Assembly: GCF_000685295.1 (NCBI RefSeq)
Contig: NZ_ARYL01000029.1
Span: 1-53,846, forward strand
Source of the DNA: Hyphomonas oceanitis SCH89
GTDB taxonomy: Bacteria; Pseudomonadota; Alphaproteobacteria; Caulobacterales; Hyphomonadaceae
Direction of reading: 5' to 3'
DNA length: 53,846 nt
The position numbers and the translations under genes were made by a program. Below are positions 17,794 to 26,389 of the stretch, piece after piece; positions within the stretch are counted from its first letter, which is position 1; every line of letters starts with the position of its first letter. Under the pieces are notes generated by a model. That model did not search any database, was not told where the DNA came from, and saw nothing but the letters and a program-made list of their open reading frames with translations.

Positions 17794-19294
17794 ACTTGTC
17801 CCTTTTGTCCTATACGAAAAATCTGCCCATGGACTCGTTGTGGCTGTGGCAAATCAGGCTGCCCGCGACGCCAGTTTGCACCCAGGGATGCGTCTCCCCG
17901 ATGCGTGCGCCACCCTACCAAACCTGCTCAGGGAAGAGATTGATCGCGAGAGTGACGACAAGTCACTCCTAGCACTGGCGAGCTGGCTTGTGCGTTTCTC
18001 ACCCCTCATTGCGATCGACGAGGCGGATGCACTGATCCTCGAAACGACTGGCTGCGATCACTTGTTCGGTGGCGAAGCGCGTATGGCACGCGAACTTTCC
18101 CGCCGACTAGACGAGGTGGGTTATGGCCACCGACTAGCCTTCGCCGGAACACGAGGCGCGGCTTACGCTCTTTCCCACGAGAAAGCCGGAGCGCAATCGC
18201 CCGCCATCCTGCCCTTCGGAGATGAAAGTGAGGGCCTTTCCAATCTGCCGGTCCGTGCGCTGCGTCTTTCGAGCATGACACTCACCCTGCTCCGACGCTT
18301 CGGCCTGACACGCATCGGACAATTGTATGAAATCGACCGAAAAGCACTCGAACGAAGGTTTCACTCGCGTGAAGCGGCAGAGGCCGTATGCCTGCGACTC
18401 GACCAAGCCCTCGGTCAACGCCCCGAGCCTTTTGAGCCATTCCGACCGCCTCCTAATCACTGCGTACACTTGTCTTGCCCGGAACCGCTGACAGATGGAA
18501 CGGGCGTCAAAGCCAGCCTTTCCACGCTTTCAGACAGACTTTGCAAGGCACTCGCTGCCAAAGGATTAGGTGCGCAGACTTTCATCTTCCGTACTTTCTG
18601 TTCAGATGGAAGCGTCAACACTTTAAGCGTCAATGCGGCTCGCCCAGCCTGCGCGCCTAATCACCTCCTTCGCCTTTTTAACGAGAAGACAGACCGTATC
18701 GATCCCGGCTTCGGAATTGACTTTCTCCAACTTGAGGCGTTTCGAACGGCTCCCATGTCAGTGGGAAGCCGTCCCCTCTCGGGCGCACTGGCACAGACGG
18801 ATGTGGATGAAGCTGCGCTTTCGACCCTGGCAGATCGTATCAATGCCCGCCTCGGCGAAGGTAGCGTTACAGTCAGCGTACCGGTATCCCGTCATCTTGT
18901 GGATACGGCTGAGGAGATCAGACCATTCGCCGGTGAAATTCCCAAGTGTACGCTAGCAAGTGGCATAATGTACGGACTGCGCCCTATACGTGTGTTTGAT
19001 CGAGCTGAGCGGGTGGAGGTTGTATCTGAAGTGCCAGATGGACCACCACTACGCTTTGTCTGGCATCGGCTTGTGCATCATATCACACGGGCAGACGGGC
19101 CGGAACGGATCGCGCCGGAATGGTGGACCTATTTACCCTCTTCCCCTGGAGAACCGCGAACGCTGCCACGAACGCGCGATTACTACAGGGTCGAAGATAC
19201 GAAGGGGCGGCGCTACTGGCTGTTCCGTGAGGGGTTGTACGGAGATAAGCGTGGCGCGATTCCAGAATGGTTCTTGCAGGGATTATTCGCATGA
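17690..19294 (+). CDS. imuB: ImuB (Y-family polymerase-like mutasome protein)
   Basis: A 534-aa Y-family DNA polymerase homologue of the ImuB group. The frame is open from 17519, but the usual family N-terminus, MRRYLSVWFPEW, begins at the ATG pair 17690/17693. As in other ImuB proteins the N-terminal DxD catalytic motif of DinB is absent, so it is expected to act as a scaffold rather than a polymerase. Helix-hairpin-helix-type sequence (LLRRFGLTRIGQL) follows near residue 200. It links ImuA, the beta clamp and DnaE2. It overlaps imuA by about 104 bases in another frame and dnaE2 by 4 bases (ATGA at 19291-19294), so the three genes are co-translated. LexA control comes from the box at 16347. 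Confidence 0.92.
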   Translation: MMRRYLSVWFPEWSLDRLRRARRSSKNFSVARLPKLVPFVLYEKSAHGLVVAVANQAARDASLHPGMRLPDACATLPNLLREEIDRESDDKSLLALASWLVRFSPLIAIDEADALILETTGCDHLFGGEARMARELSRRLDEVGYGHRLAFAGTRGAAYALSHEKAGAQSPAILPFGDESEGLSNLPVRALRLSSMTLTLLRRFGLTRIGQLYEIDRKALERRFHSREAAEAVCLRLDQALGQRPEPFEPFRPPPNHCVHLSCPEPLTDGTGVKASLSTLSDRLCKALAAKGLGAQTFIFRTFCSDGSVNTLSVNAARPACAPNHLLRLFNEKTDRIDPGFGIDFLQLEAFRTAPMSVGSRPLSGALAQTDVDEAALSTLADRINARLGEGSVTVSVPVSRHLVDTAEEIRPFAGEIPKCTLASGIMYGLRPIRVFDRAERVEVVSEVPDGPPLRFVWHRLVHHITRADGPERIAPEWWTYLPSSPGEPRTLPRTRDYYRVEDTKGRRYWLFREGLYGDKRGAIPEWFLQGLFA

Positions 19295-22200
19295 AAGATT
19301 ACGCTGAACTGGCTGTGACAACAAACTTCTCCTTCCTGCGCGGAGCAAGCCATGCTGCAGAGCACGTCAAGCGCGCAGCGCAATTAGGACTCGCCGCAAT
19401 CGGTATTGCCGACAGGAATACACTTGCCGGAGTGGTCCGTGCGCATGTGGCTGCAAAGGAGGCAGGTATGCGCCTTTTGGTCGGCGCGCGCCTTGTGCCC
19501 ATCAATGGGCCTGAAATTTTGGCCTATCCAATCGATCGTGCTGCCTATGGCAGACTTTCGCGACTTCTTTCTGAAGGCAAGATGAAGCAAGACGCGACCA
19601 AAGGGGAATGCCTTATCACGCTGAAGGATATACTCTCTGCAAGCGAAGGGCAGATTCTCATCGTCATCCCACCAGAGACGCCCCCAAACGATTTTACGGA
19701 TACTTTGAGAAAAATTGCCTCTACCCTAACTGGACGCGTTTTCCTAGCCGCGCGCCCCGCTTACTCAGGGCGTAATCGCGAGCGTATTGCACGCCTCGCC
19801 GAGATTGGTGCGCTTGCAGGCACCCCGCTGATCGCTGTGAATGATGTACTCTACCATATACCCGATCGGAGGCCTCTGCAGGATGTACTGACATGCATCC
19901 GCGAACACTGCACCCTGGACACAGCAGGCTTTCATCTTGAGTCAAACGCCGAGCGTCACCTGAAGAGCCCGGCAGAAATGACACGCCTATTCATGGGCTT
20001 CGAGCCAGCGATCGCGCGCACACTTGCTATCATGGAGAAATGCCAGTTCAGTCTTGACGAACTCTCCTACGAATACCCGGACGAACCCGTACCGCCTGGT
20101 TCAACACCCCAAAACCATCTGGAGCGTCTTGCGTGGGCCGGTGCCAAATGGCGCTATCCTGAAGGCGTCCCGGAGACGGTAACAGCGCACATCGAAAAAG
20201 AACTCGCTATCATCGCGCAGCTCGATTATGCGCCCTACTTTCTCACCGTAAACGATATTGTCCTTTGGGCACGCAGCCAGGGTATACTGTGTCAAGGACG
20301 CGGGTCGGCAGCCAATTCCGCAGTCTGCTACTGCCTCGGCATCACAAGTGTCGACCCAACCATCACCAAGCTTTTATTTGCCCGCTTCCTCTCACCAGAG
20401 CGGAAAGAGCCGCCTGACATCGATGTCGATTTCGAGCATGAGCGCCGCGAAGAGGTCATTCAATACGTATACAATCGATATGGCCGACAGCGCGCGGCGC
20501 TGACCGCAACAGTGATTTCTTATCGCTCCCGCTCCGCAATCCGTGATGTCTGCAAGGTCCTCGGACTCAGCGAAGATATCTCAGCGGCGCTCGCAAATGG
20601 TGTTTGGGGTAGCTGGAGCGACACCTTTCCAGACAAACGAATCTCGGAAGCCGGGCTCGACCCCGCAAATCCACTCATCCGCCGTACAATCCAACTCACA
20701 CGCCAGTTGCTCGGTTTCCCGCGTCACCTATCCCAACATGTCGGAGGTTTTGTCCTGACACGTGGCCCTCTCGTCGAAACGGTTCCGGTCGGCAATGCCG
20801 CCATGGAAAATCGCACGTTCATAGAATGGGATAAGGATGACATCGAGGCGCTGGGCATTATGAAGGTGGATGTTCTCGCGCTCGGCATGCTGACCTGCAT
20901 CCGCAAAGCTTTTGAACTTCTGGATACGCACAAAGGCATAAAGCATGATCTGGCTAGTGTCGAAGGCGACGATGCCGCGACATACGACATGCTCTGCAAG
21001 GGCGACAGCATCGGTGTCTTCCAGGTCGAGAGCCGCGCGCAGATGGCGATGCTGCCCCGCCTCAGGCCTCGTAAATTTTACGACCTTGTCATCGAAGTGG
21101 CGATTGTCCGACCTGGGCCCATCCAAGGCAACATGGTCCATCCATATCTTCGGCGGCGGAAAGGAATGGAACCGGTTACGTTCCCAAGCCCCGCACCGGA
21201 ACACGGCCGACCGGATGAGTTGCAGTCTATTCTTGACCGAACCGAAGGCGTTCCTCTGTTCCAAGAACAGGCCATGCAGATTGCCATGGACGCCGCAAAG
21301 TTCTCCGCCGATGAAGCCAATGGCCTTCGCCGAGCCATGGCTACATTTCGGAATGTGGGCACGATACATAATTACGAAGACCTGCTGGTCGGACGCATGA
21401 TCCATCGTGGCTATGATCCCAATTTTGCACAGGGCTGTTTCGAGCAGATCAAAGGGTTCGGGGAATACGGATTCCCCGAGAGCCACGCGGCGTCCTTCGC
21501 GCTGCTCGTCTATGTATCCTCATGGATAAAATGTCATCATCCGGACGTGTTCTGTACAGCGCTTCTGAACAGCCAGCCAATTGGCTTCTATGCGCCCGCG
21601 CAGATTGTCCGCGACGCTCAGGAACATGGCGTTGAAGTCAGACCCGTCGATGTGAATTATTCAGACTGGGATAATATGCTGGAGCCGTTGGAAGAGAACA
21701 CAGGCGGCTTCGCCATACGACTTGGCTTCAGGCAGGTCGAAGGAATGTCAAAAAATGACATGGAAAACCTGATGGAAAAACGTAATTCCGGCTATGAGAC
21801 CCCAGATGCTCTATTACGCCGTGCGATGCTGCCCCGAATTATTCTGGAACGTCTCGCTGCTGCGGATGCCTTCGGCTCCATGGGTCTCTCCAGGCGAGAG
21901 GCCTTGTGGAAAGTGCGTGGCGAAGCCCCAAGTCAGGCTCTCCCTCTTTTCGCCTCCGCAGACGTCGCTGAGCAAAATACAGGGGTCGGGGTAGTCCTTC
22001 CGCCAATTCCGCCATCTGAGCATGTCATTCAGGATTACCAGACAACCCGACTTTCATTGAAAAATCACCCCATGCACTTCCTGCGCACACTTCATACATT
22101 GCGCGGCATAGTGAGTACTCAAGCTGCAACCAACCAGACGAGTGGTCGCCGAATCCAGACATCCGGAATCGTTCTGGTTCGCCAGCGCCCAGGCACAGCC

Positions 22201-22560
22201 AACGGCACCGCTTTCATTACCCTGGAAGATGAGACCGGTATTGCAAACCTTATTTTGTGGCCGCGTGTGATGGAACGATTCCGCTCAGTCGTCATGCGCG
22301 CCAGAATCATCCACGTGAAAGGCCGCATACAAACGGCCGATAACGTCACACATATCATTGCCGAAGTGCTGATCGATTGCACGAAAGATCTGTCACTATT
22401 GTCAGAAGACTTCCAGAATGACCCCCTCAAAGCAATTCTCGCACGCCCAGATGAAGTCTCACGGCCGCAAACCAACGGAAGGATATTGGAAAAAAGACAC
22501 AGCGGAGAATCTCATCCGCGAGATATTCGCATCATCCCTCCAAGCCGTGATTTCCACTAG
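19291..22560 (+). CDS. dnaE2: Error-prone DNA polymerase DnaE2
   Basis: A 1089-aa C-family polymerase of the DnaE2 (ImuC) type, the translesion polymerase of the SOS mutasome. It has an N-terminal PHP domain opening with TTNFSFLRGASHA, a palm with RGSAANSA (about 336) and the catalytic DIDVDF aspartates (about 375), a KVDVLALGML segment, and a C-terminal OB fold (ITLEDETGIANLILWP). Compared with replicative DnaE1 it is shorter and lacks the long C-terminal extension. The start at 19291 overlaps the imuB stop; an upstream in-frame ATG at 19267 would add eight non-conserved residues. It is the last gene of the LexA unit and converges on an acyl-CoA dehydrogenase gene 42 bases away; I see no hairpin in that gap. 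Confidence 0.96.
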   Translation: MKDYAELAVTTNFSFLRGASHAAEHVKRAAQLGLAAIGIADRNTLAGVVRAHVAAKEAGMRLLVGARLVPINGPEILAYPIDRAAYGRLSRLLSEGKMKQDATKGECLITLKDILSASEGQILIVIPPETPPNDFTDTLRKIASTLTGRVFLAARPAYSGRNRERIARLAEIGALAGTPLIAVNDVLYHIPDRRPLQDVLTCIREHCTLDTAGFHLESNAERHLKSPAEMTRLFMGFEPAIARTLAIMEKCQFSLDELSYEYPDEPVPPGSTPQNHLERLAWAGAKWRYPEGVPETVTAHIEKELAIIAQLDYAPYFLTVNDIVLWARSQGILCQGRGSAANSAVCYCLGITSVDPTITKLLFARFLSPERKEPPDIDVDFEHERREEVIQYVYNRYGRQRAALTATVISYRSRSAIRDVCKVLGLSEDISAALANGVWGSWSDTFPDKRISEAGLDPANPLIRRTIQLTRQLLGFPRHLSQHVGGFVLTRGPLVETVPVGNAAMENRTFIEWDKDDIEALGIMKVDVLALGMLTCIRKAFELLDTHKGIKHDLASVEGDDAATYDMLCKGDSIGVFQVESRAQMAMLPRLRPRKFYDLVIEVAIVRPGPIQGNMVHPYLRRRKGMEPVTFPSPAPEHGRPDELQSILDRTEGVPLFQEQAMQIAMDAAKFSADEANGLRRAMATFRNVGTIHNYEDLLVGRMIHRGYDPNFAQGCFEQIKGFGEYGFPESHAASFALLVYVSSWIKCHHPDVFCTALLNSQPIGFYAPAQIVRDAQEHGVEVRPVDVNYSDWDNMLEPLEENTGGFAIRLGFRQVEGMSKNDMENLMEKRNSGYETPDALLRRAMLPRIILERLAAADAFGSMGLSRREALWKVRGEAPSQALPLFASADVAEQNTGVGVVLPPIPPSEHVIQDYQTTRLSLKNHPMHFLRTLHTLRGIVSTQAATNQTSGRRIQTSGIVLVRQRPGTANGTAFITLEDETGIANLILWPRVMERFRSVVMRARIIHVKGRIQTADNVTHIIAEVLIDCTKDLSLLSEDFQNDPLKAILARPDEVSRPQTNGRILEKRHSGESHPRDIRIIPPSRDFH

Positions 22561-22602
22561 CCTATCTTATACAGAAATACGTACACCCATCTCGCGAAAA
22601 AA

Positions 22603-23856
22603 TTAGCTTCCGCCGCGTGTAGGAATATCCTTGAAAGGAACATCCTTATCAACACGGATGTCTCCCGGCAGCCCCAGCACACGCTCACCGATTATATTTC
22701 GAAGGATTTCATCTGAACCACCTTCGATACGTGTGGCAGGTGAGCGCATCAGCATCGCTTGAAAACGCCCACGTTGCGGACTGTCTTCGCTCCAAATAAC
22801 TCCCGCCTCGCCTTGAATATCAAGCGCGAACATTGCCAGTTCCTGCATCGTCGCGCCGGCGACGAGTTTGCCAATTGAATTTTCCGGACCTGGCGTATCG
22901 CCTTTGGAGAGTGCTGTAATTGCTCGCATACCTGTATACTTCAGGCCACTCTGCTTCACTGCGAATTGCGCCAGCCGAGTCCGAACGGCTGAATCCTCTA
23001 TGGCAGGCTTCCCTTCGATTTCAGCTTCCATGCAAAACCTGAACAGCTCCGGAAATCCAGTGGACATACCAGAGCCAATGGAAAGTCGCTCGTTCATAAG
23101 TGTCGTCAGCGAGACCTTCCACCCCTGCCCCACATCACCAAGCCTTTGGCTGTCTGGAATGCGAACATCTGTGAAATAGACTTCATTGAAACCAGAGGCT
23201 CCATTCGCCTGCTTGATGGGGCGCACTTCGACACCGGGAGTGTCCATCGAGAGAAAGAACATCGTCAATCCCTTGTGCTTTGGCACATCGGGATCGGTTC
23301 GCGTAATCAGTAATCCCCAATCGGAGATCTGCGCACCACTGGTCCATATCTTCTGCCCATTGACAATCCAATCGCCAGAGCCGTCATCAGCTTTGACTGC
23401 ACGTGTGCGCAGCCCAGCAAGGTCTGATCCTCCTGCTGGCTCAGAAAAGAGCTGGCACCAGATTTCTTCGCCACTCGCGAGCGGCGGCAGAAGTTTTCGG
23501 CTTTGCTCTTCATCTGCCCAAGCCATTACCGTAGGTCCGCACATCCCATGACCAATTGTGAAGGCCCCGGAGAGCACGGCGTATGGCCCTTCTTCCTGGT
23601 TCCATATTACGCGCTCGATCGGCGTTCTCGCGCCGCCACCATATTCCTTCGGCCAATGCAGACACGCCCACCCCGCTTCGGCTTTCTTCTTCTGCCAGGC
23701 CTTGCCCGCAGCAACGGGGTCTTCACTTGTCAGCCCACTCGATCCGAAACTGGCCCTTTTTAGCTCTGCTTCAAGATGCTTGGGCGCATTGGCATCAATC
23801 CACGCGCGGGCTTCGGCGCGGAAAGCAGCTTCTTCTGGCGTATCTTGGAAATCCAT
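22603..23856 (-). CDS. Acyl-CoA dehydrogenase (large-type subunit)
   Basis: A flavin-dependent acyl-CoA dehydrogenase of 417 aa that introduces an alpha,beta double bond into an acyl-CoA thioester. It shows the family signatures CQLFSEPAGGSDLA (FAD and substrate binding, middle domain) and the C-terminal GGSDEILRNIIGERVLGLP. The gene is followed after 16 bases by... upstream in transcription lies a second, smaller dehydrogenase (23873-24997) on the same strand. Such 415 plus 375 aa pairs often form alpha2beta2 heterotetramers that act on bulky substrates such as steroid side chains or branched acyl-CoAs. The pair and the divergent crotonase make a short beta-oxidation module. Substrate assignment is inference only. 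Confidence 0.9.
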   Translation of the reverse strand: MDFQDTPEEAAFRAEARAWIDANAPKHLEAELKRASFGSSGLTSEDPVAAGKAWQKKKAEAGWACLHWPKEYGGGARTPIERVIWNQEEGPYAVLSGAFTIGHGMCGPTVMAWADEEQSRKLLPPLASGEEIWCQLFSEPAGGSDLAGLRTRAVKADDGSGDWIVNGQKIWTSGAQISDWGLLITRTDPDVPKHKGLTMFFLSMDTPGVEVRPIKQANGASGFNEVYFTDVRIPDSQRLGDVGQGWKVSLTTLMNERLSIGSGMSTGFPELFRFCMEAEIEGKPAIEDSAVRTRLAQFAVKQSGLKYTGMRAITALSKGDTPGPENSIGKLVAGATMQELAMFALDIQGEAGVIWSEDSPQRGRFQAMLMRSPATRIEGGSDEILRNIIGERVLGLPGDIRVDKDVPFKDIPTRGGS

Positions 23857-23872
23857 TATGCTATTCCTTTGC

Positions 23873-24997
23873 TCAGGCTGCGGATTCAGTGTTACCGGCG
23901 CTCATTCGTTCAATCAGCAGGCTTTCCCATGTGGACAGCCCACCCAGAGCCAGAGCGAGCGCATTCGATCTGCGATAATAGAGGTGGCAGTCAAAGGCCC
24001 AAGTAAATCCCATGCCTCCGTGCACCTGTATATTATTCTTGGAGCATTGCTGAAACGCCGTTGTAGCCGAAACTCTCGCGGTGGCGGCCGCGACCGGTCG
24101 TTCTGATGCGCCTGATGCAAGCGCCCACGCACCATAATAGCAATTTGACCTTGCCAGGGTCGCCGAAACATACATGTCAGCCAGCATGTGCTTGATCGCC
24201 TGGAACGAGCCGATCTGCCGCCCAAACGCGATACGCTCCAATGCATAATCTCGCGCCATCTCCATGGCGCGGTCTGAACCGCCCAGTTGCTCGAATGCCA
24301 GCAAGATCGCCGCGCGGTCCATCACCACGCTCGCAATGTGCCATCCTTCGCCCTGTCCACCAAGCAATTCAGCAGGACATCCATCGAAAGTCAGACGGGT
24401 TTGATCGCGGGTTGGATCAATCGATTCCAGTGCGTCCCTGCTAACGCCGTCGTCGTCCAGCTTGACCAGATACAGCGATATTCCATCCGCCTCATCGCGG
24501 GCGGCGACAATGGCAAAATCAGCAATTGAACCATCTGCAATGGGCGCTTTTGTGCCCGTAATTTTCCCACCTTCAACTCGCGCTTGAACTTTGTCCGGCG
24601 TCATGCGCCCTTGGCCTTCATTGAAGGCAAACGTTCCGATTACCTCTCCCGATGATAGCTTCGGAAGCCAACATGCTTTTTGCGCCTCCGAACCTGACAT
24701 GAGCAAAAATTCTGCTGTGAGATAGATAGAGGATGAGACTGGCACCGGCGCAATAACACGACCAAGTTCCTCTGCAATGACACACAATTCGAGATCACCT
24801 AGCCCGACGCCACCATATTCCTCCGGAATCGCCGCCCCCAAAACACCAAGTTCGGCCAGACCGAGGTAGAGATCCCGGTCGAATGCACTTGAGCCCTCCA
24901 GGATTTTGCGAACCGCCGCTGGAGGGCACTTCTCGCTCAAAAAGCGTCGCACCTGATCGCGTAGTTGTTTCTGCTCATCTGAGAAGTCGAGATTCAC
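23873..24997 (-). CDS. Acyl-CoA dehydrogenase (small-type subunit)
   Basis: A 374-aa acyl-CoA dehydrogenase, first of the two adjacent dehydrogenase genes. The start is the GTG at 24997, preceded by a perfect GGAGG (read on the minus strand, 25004-25008) at 6-base spacing; a longer frame to 25024 has no such signal. It opens with LDFSDEQKQLRDQVRRFL, carries PEEYGGVGLGDLE in the N-terminal domain, and shows the C-terminal QVHGGMGFTWAFDCHLYYRR. The middle-domain signature is weaker than in its neighbour, which fits a heteromeric complex in which only one subunit keeps all catalytic and FAD contacts. The spacing of 16 bases to the next gene indicates one transcript. Confidence 0.9.
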   Translation of the reverse strand: MNLDFSDEQKQLRDQVRRFLSEKCPPAAVRKILEGSSAFDRDLYLGLAELGVLGAAIPEEYGGVGLGDLELCVIAEELGRVIAPVPVSSSIYLTAEFLLMSGSEAQKACWLPKLSSGEVIGTFAFNEGQGRMTPDKVQARVEGGKITGTKAPIADGSIADFAIVAARDEADGISLYLVKLDDDGVSRDALESIDPTRDQTRLTFDGCPAELLGGQGEGWHIASVVMDRAAILLAFEQLGGSDRAMEMARDYALERIAFGRQIGSFQAIKHMLADMYVSATLARSNCYYGAWALASGASERPVAAATARVSATTAFQQCSKNNIQVHGGMGFTWAFDCHLYYRRSNALALALGGLSTWESLLIERMSAGNTESAA

Positions 24998-25319
24998 GAA
25001 ATGCCTCCGGGGTTCAAGTTGCATGATTTGCTGATCCGAACACTCGCATCAGAATACCATAAGCCGAAACAGTCGAAGGCGGCCAAGCATTGGTCAACCC
25101 CTCCCCTTGAGGCAGATAGTCAGATTTTAGTTTTACCCATCGGGCAAAAGGAGACGCATAAATCGGGCTGCCCTAAGCCCCCCAACCTCTGCACATGTTC
25201 ACGAGCTGTGCAGACCGGTTTTCGCGGAGATGCCAAGTTTCCACGTGAATTTCCTACGCGCCTGCGGCATTAGTCTTTAAAAGAGATCAACCGCCGAGTT
25301 CCTGGAGGACTTCCACACC
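24998..25319. other. Divergent promoter gap (322 bases)
   Basis: This stretch separates the acyl-CoA dehydrogenase pair (minus strand) from the crotonase (plus strand) and must hold both promoters. I see ribosome-binding sites at each end (CCTCC at 25004-25008 for the minus gene and TGGAGGA near 25302-25308 for the plus gene). I see no convincing operator palindrome and no gene. Confidence 0.6.
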
Positions 25320-26126
25320 ATGCAAAAGACTTACGAGACGATCAGCATCGAAAAGCGCGGAAAGGTGGATTGGCTCATGCTCAATCGACCAGATTCATTG
25401 AATGCTATTAACCTGAAGATGGTTGAAGAGTTGAATGATTATTTTGGCAATTTGTATAACGATGGAACCGTACGGGTCGTTGTCGTGAAGGGGGCTGGTC
25501 GTTCCTTCAGCGCCGGTCTGGACATCAAGTCTCGCCACGATTCCACTGATACGGCCATTCCATTCGGTGGAGGCTTCGGCTTTCAGGGATATCTGGCGGA
25601 TGTATACATAAAAATGCGACGCTGCCCCCAGCCGATCATTTCACTCGTCCACGGTGCTGCGTGCGGCGGTGGCTTTGCCTTTGCGCTCGCATCCGATATT
25701 CGGATTGCCGGGGCGAGCGCCCGCATGAATGCCGCTTTCATTAAGCTCGGGCTGTCAGCATGTGATATGGGGGTAAGCTATTTCCTGCCGCGTCTTGTGG
25801 GCGCATCAGTGGCTTCTGAGCTTATGCTCACCGGACGCTTCATCCATGCGCCGCGCGCATTAGCGACTGGACTTGTCTCCGAGGTCGTACCCGACGAAGA
25901 TCTGGAAAAAGCCGCACAATCATATGTCGACGAGATGCTCGACACATCGCCCATGGGACTTCGCATGACCAAGGAAGGTCTGGCGATGGCAATAGACGCG
26001 TCCAGCCTCGAAGCTGCCATGGCGATTGAAAACCGCAATCAACTGATGACAAGCAAAAGCCCCAACGTGGCGGAAGGCATGGCCGCTTTCCTGGAAAAGA
26101 GAAAGCCAGTCTATGCCGACGATTGA
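25320..26126 (+). CDS. Enoyl-CoA hydratase/isomerase family protein (crotonase)
   Basis: A 268-aa crotonase-fold enzyme acting on acyl-CoA thioesters. The oxyanion-hole segments are FSAGLDIKS (about 63-71) and GAACGGGF (about 112-119). At the position where hydratases carry their first catalytic Glu it reads LSACDMGVSYFLPRLVG (about 145-161), with an Asp instead, a version common in a subgroup of enoyl-CoA hydratase/isomerases. Simple hydration is therefore not certain; isomerase or hydrolase activity is possible. It is divergent from the two acyl-CoA dehydrogenases and probably works in the same pathway. A strong GGAGG lies 9-14 bases before the ATG. A likely transcription hairpin follows at 26258-26296. 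Confidence 0.9.
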   Translation: MQKTYETISIEKRGKVDWLMLNRPDSLNAINLKMVEELNDYFGNLYNDGTVRVVVVKGAGRSFSAGLDIKSRHDSTDTAIPFGGGFGFQGYLADVYIKMRRCPQPIISLVHGAACGGGFAFALASDIRIAGASARMNAAFIKLGLSACDMGVSYFLPRLVGASVASELMLTGRFIHAPRALATGLVSEVVPDEDLEKAAQSYVDEMLDTSPMGLRMTKEGLAMAIDASSLEAAMAIENRNQLMTSKSPNVAEGMAAFLEKRKPVYADD

Positions 26127-26257
26127 CTCGCCACACCCATTCTCGCCTGATTAAAATGTCCCACTGAAAATTGCAAATTTACTGCTGCGGAAACACAGAC
26201 TAGCCCCCAAGCCCGCGAAGCTTGGCGGCTAATACTTCATACATATTGAATTCCGCT

Positions 26258-26296
26258 GACTGGCTGGCAGTGCCGTGAGGCCAATGCCAGCCAGTC
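26258..26296. terminator. Perfect 12-bp hairpin between convergent genes
   Basis: Arms gactggctggca (26258-26269) and tgccagccagtc (26285-26296) pair without mismatch around a 15-base loop. It lies in the 263-base gap between the crotonase (+) and the enolase-superfamily gene (-). There is no long T run, so it may be a bidirectional, stem-dependent terminator or a 3'-end stabiliser. The rest of the gap (26127-26389) shows nothing else I can name. Confidence 0.55.
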
Positions 26297-26389
26297 TCTA
26301 TTTATGGCGGACCAAGCAGCCCAAGCGACGAGACAGGGCGCCACCCGCAAAAAAGCTGCGTCTAGTTCTAACCTAAGTGGGCTTCGGAC

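Noticed and set aside
25001..25273. Possible 90-codon gene in the divergent gap before the crotonase
   Set aside because: It runs through the ribosome-binding site of the opposite gene and has the composition of non-coding sequence.
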